DNA of 64,000 bases from Opitutia bacterium (GTDB taxonomy: Bacteria; Verrucomicrobiota; Verrucomicrobiia; Opitutales; Opitutaceae). Made by a program: the position numbers and the translations under genes. Every line of letters starts with the position of its first letter. Position 1 is the first letter of the stretch. The notes under the pieces are model-generated. The model did no database searches, was not told the origin of the DNA, and worked only from the letters and a program-made list of their open reading frames with translations. Shown here in pieces: positions 7,457 to 19,425 of the stretch. The stretch lies in the NCBI GenBank assembly GCA_947474365.1, contig CANJIU010000010.1, forward strand, positions 1-64,000, given 5' to 3'.

Positions 7457-8581
7457 TCAGAGGTTGGGAATCCAGACCACCGCATGACGCTCGCCAGTGG
7501 CGGTCATCATGTAACCGGAGACATAACCGGCGGAGTCGACCGACAAGGCCTGTGAACCCACGAAACCGGCGGGGAGGAAGGCGTTCAGATCGGTTGCCAC
7601 GCCGTTCGCGTCCCAGACGAGCGCGTGGTAATATGCGGGCGTGCCCAGCGCGCTGTTGTCCGCGCCGTAGCCGGAAATGTTGGGGCCGGAAACGCCCGTC
7701 GCGTAGGTGTGCCGGAAACGGCCGTCGTGGATGATGATCGCGCTGGTCGCCGTGCCCGACCAGACGGTCGCATACGTGAAGAGGGCGTTGTGGTTGCCGT
7801 TGGCGGCCTCGCTGCGAATTCGCACGTCGTAGATCGACGTCCCGACCTGGCGAACGCCGTCCGTCGCCGCAGCGGAGGACGAGGTTGCGTTCTTGGGATG
7901 AAGGACGACCAGCGACTTGCTCGTGCCGCGCCAGAGGGCGGCGTTGACTGTTCCTTTCACGATCTGGCCCACCTGCTGGCCACCGGCCACGCCGAGCGCC
8001 TGGGCGCTGAGGCCCAGGTCAACGACCGCGCCGGTCGCAAGATCCCACAGCATTGCGTGGCCGGCGTCCGTCGTGGTGCCGTCGCGGGCAAATCCGATCG
8101 CCGATCCCACCACCTGCGTTCCGTCCGTGCCGAGGGCGGTCGTGCTGTAGGTGGCAAAGGGAGCGAGCAGGGTCGCAGCGCTTTCCGCGGTGCCGCGCCA
8201 GACCAGGCCGACCATGCGGTTGGAGGTGTTCGGTCCCAGGCCCGAACCAACCTGCACGCCGTTCGCCACGCTGGTGGCGGTGGAGCGGGCCGTCGTGGAC
8301 GAACCCAGCAGCGCCGTCGGATGCAGGTCCGAGTAGGTCGTGCCATTCCACAGCGCCGCGCGCGTCACGAGTGAAGGACGCGTCGCGGTGCTGCCCACTG
8401 TCACACCCGCGCTCGTGTCGGCGGCCGAGTCGAAACCGCCGGCGGTGCTGAGGTCGACGACGGTGTAGCCGGTCTGGGCCCCGAGGTGCGAAACGGCGGC
8501 CGTCGCGGCGAGAGTGCCGAGCGCCAGGAGTCTGGCCAGGAGGGAGGAGGAGTTCGAAGGGAGCGTGTGTGCTTTGTTCAT
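7457..8581 (-). CDS. Secreted HAF-repeat-like extracellular protein
   Basis: A 374-residue secreted protein. The start at 8581 (MNKAHTLPSNSSSLLARLLAL) gives a typical signal peptide ending near AVSHLGAQ; an upstream frame extension looks non-coding. The mature part is built of repeated segments of about 45-55 residues with the pattern A-x-L-W-x-G/D...A-T-x-L/I...G...VVG, for example HAMLWDLATGAVVDLG and HALVWDANGVATDLNAFLP. This is the style of the HAF-type extracellular repeats, which likely fold as a beta-propeller-like array. No enzyme motif was found. A strong terminator follows. Its function is unknown; secretion and repeat structure are what can be seen. Confidence 0.7.
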   Translation of the reverse strand: MNKAHTLPSNSSSLLARLLALGTLAATAAVSHLGAQTGYTVVDLSTAGGFDSAADTSAGVTVGSTATRPSLVTRAALWNGTTYSDLHPTALLGSSTTARSTATSVANGVQVGSGLGPNTSNRMVGLVWRGTAESAATLLAPFATYSTTALGTDGTQVVGSAIGFARDGTTTDAGHAMLWDLATGAVVDLGLSAQALGVAGGQQVGQIVKGTVNAALWRGTSKSLVVLHPKNATSSSAAATDGVRQVGTSIYDVRIRSEAANGNHNALFTYATVWSGTATSAIIIHDGRFRHTYATGVSGPNISGYGADNSALGTPAYYHALVWDANGVATDLNAFLPAGFVGSQALSVDSAGYVSGYMMTATGERHAVVWIPNL

Positions 8582-8822
8582 GATGAGAGTTGGACGGAAA
8601 GCCCGGCGGAATCGGTTCCGCTGTGCTGGTGCGGCCGCACTCAATCCCGACTTTCGCGGGCCCCTCCAACGCATTCGGGTAACGAACTGGATACACTGCC
8701 GACGGGAGGCTGGATTTTCCGCGCGGTCGGTTCCCGAGGAGCCGATCTGGATCGCCGGCGGCCGAATCAGTGTAACCGGAAAAAAGATACAGGCGGCCCC
8801 GGCGGGCGGGGGCGGAACGCCG

Positions 8823-11039
8823 TCAGGGCGCCGACGCCGCACCCTCCGGGCGGCCGAACGCCGCGTCGACGGACCGCTGCAGGTGCTGGTAGCGTTGCTG
8901 GACTCCGTCGGGCACGCCCCAGATGAGGGCGCCCTGGTAGTGCAGCGAAACCGCCAGCGTGAGGGCAAGGGCCCAGGCCGTCGCGACGGCCAGCACGGTG
9001 CCCAGCGCGACGCGCGCGATCCGCGGCAGGCCCAGCAGGGCGGGGGCGCCCAACGCCGCGCCGCAGACCAGCGGGGCGCAAAAATCGGCGGTGTAACGCT
9101 GGGCGATGACGACGGCGGTGAACATCACCGCGGCCATTGGAATCACGGCGAGCCCTACGAGAAGGATCTGGCGGCGCGATTCCGGCCGGCGCGCGGCCAG
9201 GGCCGGGCCGACGGTCGCGAGCAGGAACAGTCCGGTCATGCCGAAGGGCAGGGCCAGCGTGCTCTCGGCGTAGTCCATCCTTGCCGAGGGAAATTCCCGC
9301 CCGGGTTTTGAGGTCGCGAGGAAGAGCCACGGAAACCGCGGCTCGATCCGGAAATTGGGCGAGAGGAGATAGGTGTGGATTGTGAAGGGAACGTTCGAGA
9401 GGTGAAACTGCCTCCCGTCGATGTGCGCGAGACGCCGGGCGTCGTACTGCACGTTCAATCGCACCGGCCAGCCGTTGAACGTGCCAAATTTCAGATAGCT
9501 GAGGCCGTTGAACGAAAGGGCGCCGGCCACTGTGAGCGCACCGATTGCCAGGTGCCGGGCCGCCGCCCGGCGTGCCGCGCGCGCCCCCCAGGCGAGGAAC
9601 GCCCCGATGCATCCGAGGAGCGTCAGGCAGAACAGGCCGCCCGGAGGCCGGGCATGCACCGCCAGCACTCCGCAGACGAGCGCGCCGATCCACCAGCGTG
9701 ACTCCGGCTGGAAAAAGTGGCGCCACGCGCACCAGCACCCCCAGAGGGCGAAGGCGGCGCCGCAGAGGATCGCCTCGTGATAGACATAGGCGCGGGAACC
9801 CAGGAAAAACAGCGTGCTGCCGAGCCCGAGGTTGAGTGTGAACAGCACCACCAGCCACGTCGGGCGGCGCGGGAGCGGTGGCGGCCGGCGCCGGAGTGCG
9901 TCGAGCAGGAGCAGGTAGGCCGCCACGAGGCACGCGGCATGGTAGGTCACGAGCGCGAACCGCGTGGATTCGCCGAAGCCCACGCCGAATATTACGCCGG
10001 GCAGTCGCAGCAGCGCCGGCGTGATTCCGAAATATCCGTAGTGCCGCCCGTTGTAGTTGAACGCCTCGTTGCCGATGGCTTCGAGCGGGACGTCGAGCCG
10101 GCCGTCGAGCAGGCTCATCGCCTGATAGTCGTAGAAATCGCCGAAGTTGTCGCGAAAGCGCAGCTGCCAGGATCCAGCGCTGACCAGCCCGGTGAACGCC
10201 GTCCCGCACACCAGCGCCGTCAACACGAACGCGCGGTGTGCCACCAGCGCGCCTCCCGCGATCGCCAGGCCTTGACGCACCTCCCGGAGTCCGATTCCGG
10301 CCGCGCGCCGCCAGAACCAGGTGACGAGAAATCCCGCGACCAGCACGCACCCAACCTGGCCGCGCGCATAGGTCAGCCAGCCGGCGAAACGCTCCGATCG
10401 CGTGAGGAGCTCGCGGACATTGCCCTCCCTGGTCCAGCCCTGGCGGTCGGTGATTCGGCCGCTGAATTCCCGACCGCACGCCGAACCGCCCAGTGGGTTG
10501 CGCCCAAACCAGGCGTGCGTCGGCCGCCGGAGATTCGCCCCCATCGGCTGGTCGATCAGGATCTGCCCGTTGAACACGACCCTCAGCCGCTCCTTCGGCG
10601 GGCTCGGATTGGCGTGAACCCGTGGCAGACTCGGCAGCGCCAGCTCAAGGGTCTGCGGAACGCCCGGGGAAAACGGGACCGGCCTGGAGACCGGACCGCC
10701 GCGGCCCCATTGATCATAGCCGAAGACGAGCGTGTGCTCGTCGAGATAGCGGACGTAGAGAAACGCCCCGTCTCCCGGCTGACCGGTGACAATGATCGGT
10801 TCGCTGGCGCCGGAGTGCGGGCGGTCGAAGGTCAGCAAAAGGAATTGGTCGGCCGGCAGCGGGGGGATGTGGTTCCAGAATACGCCGACGGTCAGGACCG
10901 CCACCGCCAACACGCCGGCGATCCAGGCGGGCACTCGTAATCCCGCAAGCCCTACCGCTCCCTTCGTGCCATGCCTCGCGCCCGGGCCGGACGGCGGGCC
11001 GACGGTGTCAGCCGGGGGGAGATCGGGAGGTTGCTTCAA
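8823..11039 (-). CDS. Large multi-pass membrane protein, glycosyltransferase-like
   Basis: About 738 residues if translation begins at the TTG at 11039. The open frame extends to 11321, but that part has no coding character and there is no ATG near the first hydrophobic helix, so the start is uncertain. One N-terminal membrane helix (AGVLAVAVLTVGVFW) precedes a soluble beta-rich domain of about 200 residues. About nine further helices follow, with a loop NFGDFYDYQAMSLLDGRLDV and FNYNGRHYGYFGITPALLR. Proteins with this plan are often annotated as GT39/PMT-like, with an acidic first loop. I see no decisive catalytic motif. The gene is divergent from the TonB receptor. Confidence 0.6.
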   Translation of the reverse strand: MKQPPDLPPADTVGPPSGPGARHGTKGAVGLAGLRVPAWIAGVLAVAVLTVGVFWNHIPPLPADQFLLLTFDRPHSGASEPIIVTGQPGDGAFLYVRYLDEHTLVFGYDQWGRGGPVSRPVPFSPGVPQTLELALPSLPRVHANPSPPKERLRVVFNGQILIDQPMGANLRRPTHAWFGRNPLGGSACGREFSGRITDRQGWTREGNVRELLTRSERFAGWLTYARGQVGCVLVAGFLVTWFWRRAAGIGLREVRQGLAIAGGALVAHRAFVLTALVCGTAFTGLVSAGSWQLRFRDNFGDFYDYQAMSLLDGRLDVPLEAIGNEAFNYNGRHYGYFGITPALLRLPGVIFGVGFGESTRFALVTYHAACLVAAYLLLLDALRRRPPPLPRRPTWLVVLFTLNLGLGSTLFFLGSRAYVYHEAILCGAAFALWGCWCAWRHFFQPESRWWIGALVCGVLAVHARPPGGLFCLTLLGCIGAFLAWGARAARRAAARHLAIGALTVAGALSFNGLSYLKFGTFNGWPVRLNVQYDARRLAHIDGRQFHLSNVPFTIHTYLLSPNFRIEPRFPWLFLATSKPGREFPSARMDYAESTLALPFGMTGLFLLATVGPALAARRPESRRQILLVGLAVIPMAAVMFTAVVIAQRYTADFCAPLVCGAALGAPALLGLPRIARVALGTVLAVATAWALALTLAVSLHYQGALIWGVPDGVQQRYQHLQRSVDAAFGRPEGAASAP

Positions 11040-11311
11040 GGCGTGTTTCGTGCGGGGGCGACGACGAAACGCGCCCGGGCCGCGACAATCCGGAGGAATT
11101 GCCCGATAAGCAATCCGAGACGAACGCCCGGCACGAATGTGCGCCGGCGCAACGATCGGACTCGAGGAAGCCGTCCGTGGCGACGCCGGGCAGGCGTGGC
11201 GACGTGACGAAACGCCGCGCCGCGTGCGTACCTGGTGCGCTGCGGGACAGAATACCGTTGGCATTTTTCCGGGTCGTGGCCTGCTACGGGCCACACCCCC
11301 TCCTTCGCCCC

Positions 11312-14300
11312 ATGATTGCATCGCTTCGACGGCTGACCGCGGCCTGGTTGTTCCTCTCCCTCGGTGTCGCGTTCGCCGCCACCGGCACGATCACCGGTCG
11401 CGTGCAGAACGTCGTCACCGGCCAATACCTCAACAAGGCCCGCGTCACGCTGCGCGGCGGCGACCAGGTCGTGTTCACCGACAATTTCGGCACGTACCAG
11501 CTCGTCGGCGTTCCCGCCGGGTCCGTGACCGTCGAATATTTCTACACCGACCTCGATCCGGTCGTCGTCAGCTTCACCGTGCCGGACGGCGGCACGATCG
11601 AGCGCAACGTCGATCTCACGAGCGCCCAGCGGTATGGCCGCGACGCGGCGGCGGTGAAGCTGGACGCCTTCGTCGTCGCCACCGACAAGGAGACCGATGC
11701 GCAGGCCATCGCGACGAACGAGCAGCGCTTCGCCCCGAACCTGAAGAACGTCCTCTCGACCGATGCGCTCGGCGACGTGCTGGGCGGCAGCGTGGGGGAG
11801 TTCCTGAAATTCATGCCCGGCCTCACGGCCGATTTCGACAATGCCGACATCGCGGGCGTCTCCGTGCGCGGCCTCGGCGGCGCGATGACCTCGATCACCG
11901 CCGACGGCGCGCCCGCCACCAACATCTGGACCGGCGCCACGCGCACCGTCGATGTGCGCTCGATGGCGCTCAACGACATCTCCCGCATCGAACTCTCGAA
12001 GGTCCCCACGCCGGCCAACCCCGCCGACTCGCTCGGCGGCTCCGTGAATCTCGTCAGCAAGAGCGCGTTCGAACGCAGCGGCCGGCAGCTGCGGTGGGGA
12101 GTCAACGTCGTCGGCAATCACGAGGAACTCTCCCTCAGCCGCACGCCGCACTCTCAGCAGGACCGGCTGGAGCACACCATCATCCCCGGCGCCAACTTCG
12201 ACTTCACGTGGCCGGTGACGCGCGACTTCGGTCTCGTGATCGCCGGCACCGCGACCGAAATCTACAACGAGCAGCATTTCGCGCGCACGACCTGGGCGAC
12301 GACGGGGGCGGGCGGTGCGCTCGCCACGGCCTCGCAGACGAATCCCTATCTCCAGTCCTTCCTGCTGCTCGACGGCCCGCGCAACATCTCCCGCAATTCC
12401 ATCAGTGCGAAGGCCGACTGGCGCGTGTGGCGGCACGGGGTCATCTCCCTCGGCCACGTCATGAACCGCTCGACCACGCGCATCGGCGCGCTCCAGCTCA
12501 CGTTCAACGCCGGCAACAACGGCACACCCACGCCCGCCAATGCCTCGCCCAACGCCACCTGGGATCCCACGTCTTTCCGCGGCGCCCTCGGCCGCGCCAC
12601 CATCACCAACAACGGCACGGCGCAGCTCGCCAACCAAAAGAGCGACAACACCAACCTCACGTTCCGCTACGACGACGGCCGCTGGCGGTTCGAGTCCGGC
12701 CTCAGCCGCTCCGAGTCGCGCTTCAAGCGCCGCTACTGGGACGGCGGCTTCTTCTATCAGGCCCTCGCCACCAACAGCCGCCCGATTCGCGTCAACTTCC
12801 TCGACATCGCGGGTGACAAGCCGGGCCGCATCGAGGTCTTCGACGCCACCAACCAGCCCTTCGACTGGCGCTCGCTCTCGAACTACCGTCCGACCACGAC
12901 CAACGTCGCCGACACCAACACCATCAACCTCGCGGGCAACGGCTACCTCAACATCCGCCGCCGCCTCGATTTCCTCCCGTTCCCCACCGCGCTCCAGATC
13001 GGCGGCGCCCAGCGCATGCAGCGCCTCGACACGAATCCGCAGACGATCAACTGGACCTTTGCCGGACCCGCCGGCGTCACGGCCGAGCCCTACCGCATGC
13101 AGGTCTATCGCAACATGGACTCGCACTACGGCTATTTTGGCATCGAGTGGATGGCGCCGGTCCGCGCCTTTCAGGCCTATCAGGCCAATCCGGCGCTCTA
13201 CACCAAGACCGAGGCGCAGGCGGTGGCCGAGGGCAACGCCCGGATCGACGGCTCGGAATTCGTCCGCGAGACCGTCCGCTCCGCCTATGCCCAGACCGAC
13301 GTCGCATTTTTTCACAACCGCCTGCGTTTCCTCGGCGGTGTGCGTTTTGAGGACACCCACGACGAGGGCCAGGGCGGTCTCAACAACGCCGACGCCGTCT
13401 GGCAGCGCAACCCCGACGGCTCCTACGTCCGCAACGCCGCCGGCGCGCGCGTGCGCAAACCCGAGGCCGGACTCGCCAACTCTTACGCGCAGTTCCTCCT
13501 CACGCGCAAGATGCGCGCCGTCTCCTCCGACCGTACCTACAGCGGCTACTACCCGAGCGCGCATCTGAATTTCAACGTCACCGAGAATTTCGTCGCCCGT
13601 GCCGCGTGGGCCCGGACCTACGGCCGCCCCAACTTCACCGACATCATCCCGCGCACCGTCGCCACCGCGGCCGACCTCGACGACGACGATCCCGATCCCG
13701 TCACCGGCCGGGGCACACTCACCATCCGCAACCCTGCGCTCAAGCCCTGGACCGCCGACAACTTCGATCTCTCCTTCGAGTACTACACGCCGCAGGGCGG
13801 CCTCGTCAGCGCCGGCATCTTCCGCAAGGACATCGCCAACTTCTTCGGCGACTCCGCCCGCATCGCCGACGCCGCGTTGCTCGGCGAGCTCGGCCTCGAC
13901 CCGCGCTATCTCGGCTGGAACGTTCTCACCAAGTTCAACGCCGGCGACGCCCGAATCACCGGCGCCGAGTTCAACGTCCGCCACTCACTGCGTGTGCTCG
14001 GCCGCCTCGGTGCGCCCTTCACCGTCTTTGCCAACGCCACGTTCCTCGACCTCGACGGCGGCCCGCGCGCGGCGTTCACGAGCTTCGTCCCCAAAAGCGG
14101 CAACTGGGGCGCCACGTTCGCCCACAAGCGCCTTTCCGTCACCGCCCGGTGGAACTACCGCGGCGAGGACCGGCGGGCGCCGCAGGCGGTGTTCGGCCTC
14201 GACGGTTACGAATACTACAAGGCCCGCATCACGCTCGACATGAACGCCACCTGGCAGCTGACGCGCCGGCTCTCCCTTGCCGCGAGCGTGAATAACGCCC

Positions 14301-14416
14301 TCAACGAGCCGCAGACGCTCCTCCGCTACGGCCCGCAAACCCCCGCGTACGCCCGCCAATACCAGGAAACCGAATACGGCATCCAGCTCTCCGCCGGTGT
14401 GCGGGGGACGTTTTGA
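11312..14416 (+). CDS. TonB-dependent outer-membrane receptor with carboxypeptidase-regulatory-like N-domain
   Basis: A 1034-residue receptor. A signal peptide (LFLSLGVAFAATG) is followed by a carboxypeptidase-regulatory-like beta domain (about residues 25-110, ITGRVQNVVTGQYLNKARV). A plug domain comes next (about 130-260, with VSVRGLGGAMTSITADGAP and LGGSVNLVSKSAF), then a 22-strand-type barrel ending in a terminal phenylalanine (AGVRGTF). The architecture is that of TonB receptors for complex glycans or their breakdown products in Verrucomicrobia and Caulobacter-like bacteria. The ATG at 11312 has a pyrimidine-rich leader (CTCCTTCGCCCC) instead of a Shine-Dalgarno motif. No partner SusD-type lipoprotein is nearby. 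The substrate cannot be told from sequence. Confidence 0.9.
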   Translation: MIASLRRLTAAWLFLSLGVAFAATGTITGRVQNVVTGQYLNKARVTLRGGDQVVFTDNFGTYQLVGVPAGSVTVEYFYTDLDPVVVSFTVPDGGTIERNVDLTSAQRYGRDAAAVKLDAFVVATDKETDAQAIATNEQRFAPNLKNVLSTDALGDVLGGSVGEFLKFMPGLTADFDNADIAGVSVRGLGGAMTSITADGAPATNIWTGATRTVDVRSMALNDISRIELSKVPTPANPADSLGGSVNLVSKSAFERSGRQLRWGVNVVGNHEELSLSRTPHSQQDRLEHTIIPGANFDFTWPVTRDFGLVIAGTATEIYNEQHFARTTWATTGAGGALATASQTNPYLQSFLLLDGPRNISRNSISAKADWRVWRHGVISLGHVMNRSTTRIGALQLTFNAGNNGTPTPANASPNATWDPTSFRGALGRATITNNGTAQLANQKSDNTNLTFRYDDGRWRFESGLSRSESRFKRRYWDGGFFYQALATNSRPIRVNFLDIAGDKPGRIEVFDATNQPFDWRSLSNYRPTTTNVADTNTINLAGNGYLNIRRRLDFLPFPTALQIGGAQRMQRLDTNPQTINWTFAGPAGVTAEPYRMQVYRNMDSHYGYFGIEWMAPVRAFQAYQANPALYTKTEAQAVAEGNARIDGSEFVRETVRSAYAQTDVAFFHNRLRFLGGVRFEDTHDEGQGGLNNADAVWQRNPDGSYVRNAAGARVRKPEAGLANSYAQFLLTRKMRAVSSDRTYSGYYPSAHLNFNVTENFVARAAWARTYGRPNFTDIIPRTVATAADLDDDDPDPVTGRGTLTIRNPALKPWTADNFDLSFEYYTPQGGLVSAGIFRKDIANFFGDSARIADAALLGELGLDPRYLGWNVLTKFNAGDARITGAEFNVRHSLRVLGRLGAPFTVFANATFLDLDGGPRAAFTSFVPKSGNWGATFAHKRLSVTARWNYRGEDRRAPQAVFGLDGYEYYKARITLDMNATWQLTRRLSLAASVNNALNEPQTLLRYGPQTPAYARQYQETEYGIQLSAGVRGTF

Positions 14417-14720
14417 GGTTGCCGTGTCGCTTTCGTGTACCGGCCGGCGGGGTGCATCTCCCGTCCGGTTTCTATCCGCACCGTAACCGATGCGGCTGTG
14501 GTATTTCATTTTTATAGCCGCGTGGGTTACGGCGCAGCGGGCGTGGCTAACCTGCCATTTCATGATTTCCGAAGTCGTCGCACACATGCACGATCTGGAT
14601 CGTTATTTGCACGGCTGTCGTTCCTCCGCCCCTTCCCATCGGATGGGCACTCGACGAATCAGCTTGTGCGCACGTGCGCGCGTGGCTCCCCTCGGTCGTT
14701 TGTTGTAATCAAGGAAATCC
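14417..14720. other. Intergenic region containing one copy of a dispersed repeat
   Basis: This 304-base gap between the receptor and mrr genes holds an inverted-repeat element (about 14441-14541), described separately. The rest (about 14545-14720) is relatively AT-rich and presumably carries the mrr promoter, but no clear -35/-10 pair was picked out. No coding sequence is supported. Confidence 0.5.
14441..14541 (-). repeat. Dispersed two-hairpin element, copy 1 (reverse orientation)
   Basis: Read on the minus strand, this segment matches the segment at 42498-42600. Both carry a GCGCCGTAACC block, a GCGGC/TAGCCGC pair around an AT-rich centre, CGGTTACGGTGCGG, then an AACCG, CGGGAGA and CCGCCGG tail. 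Each half can fold as a small hairpin with GTAACC or GGTTAC at its tip. The layout is like a REP/BIME-type element. No transposase is near. Confidence 0.7.
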
Positions 14721-15644
14721 ATGCCGATACCCGACTACCAAACCTGCATGCTTCCACTTTTGCGATTCGTAGCGGACGGTGATGAGCATACATTCAAAGA
14801 TGCAGTCGAAGCGCTGGCCACCGAATTTGAGCTCACGGAAGCGGAACGCGGTGAGTACCTGCCCAGCGGCCAGCAGCCGGTGATCGATAATCGCGTGGGC
14901 TGGGCCAGTACCTACATGAAGAAGGCGGGATTACTGTCGGCTCCACGACGTGGAATCATCAAGATTACCGAACGAGGTCGGGTGATTCTCGAAAAGCCAC
15001 CAGCCAGGCTCGACCTCGCCTATCTTGGAAAATTTCCCGAGTTCATTGCGTTCAAGAAGCTGCGCCATAAAAAGAATGGCGACGAATCGCCGTCAGAAGC
15101 ATTCGTGCCTTCTCGCGAAGAAGATAACACCCCGCACGAGGCGGTTGAAGCTGCAATTGATCGATTAAGGTCAGAACTTGCAGCGGAAATCCTCGCGAAG
15201 ATGAAGTCGTCATCGCCCGTCCTGTTTGAGGAGGTCGTCGTGGACCTCTTGGTGAAGATGGGCTACGGTGGCTCAAGGAAGGATGCCGGTCAGGCAATTG
15301 GACGTCGCGGAGATGAAGGTATCGACGGAATCATCAAAGAAGATCGGCTCGGTTTGGACATCATTTACATCCAGGCGAAGCGTTGGGAAGCGACGGTTGG
15401 CCGCCCCGAAATCCAAAAATTCGCGGGAGCTTTGGACGGTCAGCGTGCGAGGAAAGGTATTTTTATCACCACGTCTGACTTTTCGCGCGAGGCCCAAGAC
15501 TACGTGTCGCGGATCGAGAAAAAGATAATCCTTATCGATGGTGCAGAATTCGCACGCCTCATGATCGACTACGGCGTGGGCGTCACGTCAGTCGTCACCT
15601 ACGAGGTAAAAAGGCTGGATACTGATTACTTCGAGACCTCGTAG
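14721..15644 (+). CDS. mrr: Mrr-type modification-dependent restriction endonuclease
   Basis: A 307-residue protein close in length to E. coli Mrr (304). Residues 1-110 are the winged-helix Mrr N-domain (YLPSGQQPVIDNRVGWASTY is typical). Residues 165-290 are the nuclease domain with FEEVVVDLLVKMGYGG, Asp202 in DEGIDGII, and Gln218-x-Lys220 in IYIQAKRW. This matches the D...QxK variant of the PD-(D/E)xK fold. In this family the enzyme cuts DNA carrying foreign methylation and acts alone, and no methyltransferase adjoins. Codon use looks less GC-biased than in its neighbours, which fits horizontal acquisition. A hairpin terminator follows. The start is the ATG at 14721, preceded by AAGGAAATCC, a plausible ribosome site. 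Confidence 0.9.
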   Translation: MPIPDYQTCMLPLLRFVADGDEHTFKDAVEALATEFELTEAERGEYLPSGQQPVIDNRVGWASTYMKKAGLLSAPRRGIIKITERGRVILEKPPARLDLAYLGKFPEFIAFKKLRHKKNGDESPSEAFVPSREEDNTPHEAVEAAIDRLRSELAAEILAKMKSSSPVLFEEVVVDLLVKMGYGGSRKDAGQAIGRRGDEGIDGIIKEDRLGLDIIYIQAKRWEATVGRPEIQKFAGALDGQRARKGIFITTSDFSREAQDYVSRIEKKIILIDGAEFARLMIDYGVGVTSVVTYEVKRLDTDYFETS

Positions 15645-15693
15645 GAAAGGACCCAATGCCACTGGAGCCGTCCCATCGGCTTCCCACGGAATC

Positions 15694-15742
15694 AAAAAGA
15701 CCGCAGATGGAGAAATTTCCGGCTCTGCATCTGTGGTCTTTC
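15694..15742. terminator. Bidirectional-type terminator hairpin after mrr
   Basis: A 14-base stem (AAAGACCGCAGATG at 15696-15709 with CATCTGTGGTCTTT at 15728-15741, one G-U pair) encloses an 18-base loop. It is flanked by an A-tract on the left and a T-rich stretch on the right. It lies about 50 bases after the mrr stop codon. Confidence 0.78.
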
Positions 15743-15819
15743 TGGATCTATGGGAGCCCCGTGGTTTCCAAGCGTGATTCAGATCGCATCTCCACCCTCG
15801 TCCGCGTAGCTCTCCGCTC

Positions 15820-16806
15820 ATGAACATACCCACCGTCCGGGATGCCGTCCTGCTGCTCGCCCTCGCTTTCAGCGTCGCGTTGCCCGCCCAAACGGCGAAG
15901 CCGCCGTCGTTGACAAAGACCGACTTCGAACGCGCGATGAAGGACCTCTCCAATTGGGGGCGCTGGGGCGCCACCGATGAGCTCGGCGCGCTGAATCTCA
16001 TCACGCCGGAAAAGCGGCGCGAGGCGGCGAAGCTCGTGCGCGAAGGCGTGGCCGTGTCGCTGTCGCACGATGCCGAAAAGGAAAAGGCGGCCGACAACCC
16101 GCGTCCGTTCATCCACGAGATGCTGTCGACGTCCGCGACACCCGGCGCGCAGTCCCATGGCGACTCGTTCACGATCGCCCACCACGGACTCGCCCACACA
16201 CACCTCGATGCGCTCTGCCATTTTTTCTACGACGGAAAAATGTACAACGGCTTTGCCCGGGAGGAAGTCACCGCGAAGGGCGCGGCCAAGTTGTCCGTCT
16301 ACAACGTGCACAACGGGATTTTCACGAGGGGCATCCTGATGGACATTCCGCGGCTGAAGGGCGTGCCGTATCTGGAACCGGGCACCCCAATATATCCAGA
16401 GGACTTGGACGCTTGGGAAAAGCAGGCAGGGTTGCGCGTGCAGCCGGGCGACGTCGTGTTGATCCGGACAGGGCGTTGGGCACGTCGGTCGGAAAAGGGA
16501 CCGTGGTCCGGTGAGCTGGCGGGCCTGCACATGACGTCCGCGCGCTGGCTCAAGAGCCGCGACGTCGCCGTACTCGGCAGCGATGCCGCACAGGACGTGA
16601 TGCCGTCGGGAGTGGAGGGTGTGCGACAGCCCATCCACCTGCTGGTGCTCGTCGCGATGGGGATGCCGATTCTGGACAATAGCGATCTGGAGGAGCTGAG
16701 CAAAGCCGCCCAGCAGCGAAAACGGTGGGATTTTCTGATCACGACCTCGCCGCTCGCCGTGCCGGGCGCGACCGGGTCGGCGCTCAATCCGATTGCGCTT
16801 TTTTGA
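15820..16806 (+). CDS. Secreted cyclase / kynurenine-formamidase-like family protein
   Basis: A 328-residue member of the cyclase family (metal-dependent hydrolases related to bacterial kynurenine formamidase). A signal peptide covers about residues 1-25 (LLLALAFSVALPAQ), so it is exported, unlike classical formamidases. The metal-binding signature is at 122-134 (HGLAHTHLDALCH), a variant of HxGTHxDxPxH. Other family marks are the N-terminal WGRWGATDELGALNL, which is typical of the longer members, and DVVLIRTGRW. The chemistry is probably hydrolysis of an amide or lactone, with unknown substrate. It stands alone, downstream of the mrr terminator. Start at ATG 15820 with a CT-rich leader. Confidence 0.8.
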   Translation: MNIPTVRDAVLLLALAFSVALPAQTAKPPSLTKTDFERAMKDLSNWGRWGATDELGALNLITPEKRREAAKLVREGVAVSLSHDAEKEKAADNPRPFIHEMLSTSATPGAQSHGDSFTIAHHGLAHTHLDALCHFFYDGKMYNGFAREEVTAKGAAKLSVYNVHNGIFTRGILMDIPRLKGVPYLEPGTPIYPEDLDAWEKQAGLRVQPGDVVLIRTGRWARRSEKGPWSGELAGLHMTSARWLKSRDVAVLGSDAAQDVMPSGVEGVRQPIHLLVLVAMGMPILDNSDLEELSKAAQQRKRWDFLITTSPLAVPGATGSALNPIALF

Positions 16807-17019
16807 GGGTGTTTGGCGAGTTCTGGCGACGAACGGCGCCCCGGCTACACCTGTGGGGTGACGCGGCGTTTTCGCGGGTGCCGGGACTTCGTGTGGTGGC
16901 GTACTGAGCGAACGCGACCGCGAAGCGGTACACCTGTTCTCGGACCGTCCGCCGCTATCACAGCAACGGTCTTTGACCCGGCCGGAGGGATTTGATTCAA
17001 TTTCGATCCCATTTCCACC

Positions 17020-19212
<2,193 letters not shown>

Positions 19213-19226
19213 GACCAGTATCGTAG

Positions 19227-19248
19227 GGCGGGGTCGCCGAACCCCGCC
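19227..19248 (+). terminator. Stem-loop after rhaEW
   Basis: An 8-base perfect stem (GGCGGGGT pairing with ACCCCGCC) with a CGCCGA loop lies 15 bases after the rhaEW stop codon. No strong T-tract follows (GTCTTCGCTGGTTTT), so termination strength is uncertain. It may also be a repeat element, since a second GC-rich dyad follows near 19290. Confidence 0.5.
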
Positions 19249-19425
19249 GTCTTCGCTGGTTTTGGTGTACAGCCACCAGGAATCGAGGTGGGGCGGGCGC
19301 CCCCCACACTTTCGTGCGGGGCCCCGGATTCGGGCTCGCGCCGCGGGCCTGCGCGTGCTGAAAACAGTATCCCGGGACTGCAGCGATGCATCCCGGGATT
19401 TCCTCGCCTCCTTTTGCCCCTCCCG

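Noticed and set aside
11036-13984. A 982-codon open frame on the minus strand
   Set aside because: It lies antisense to the TonB receptor, whose signal peptide, plug, barrel and terminal Phe are convincing. The minus product is low in hydrophobic order and rich in Arg, Gly, Val and Glu, as expected of shadow frames in high-GC DNA.
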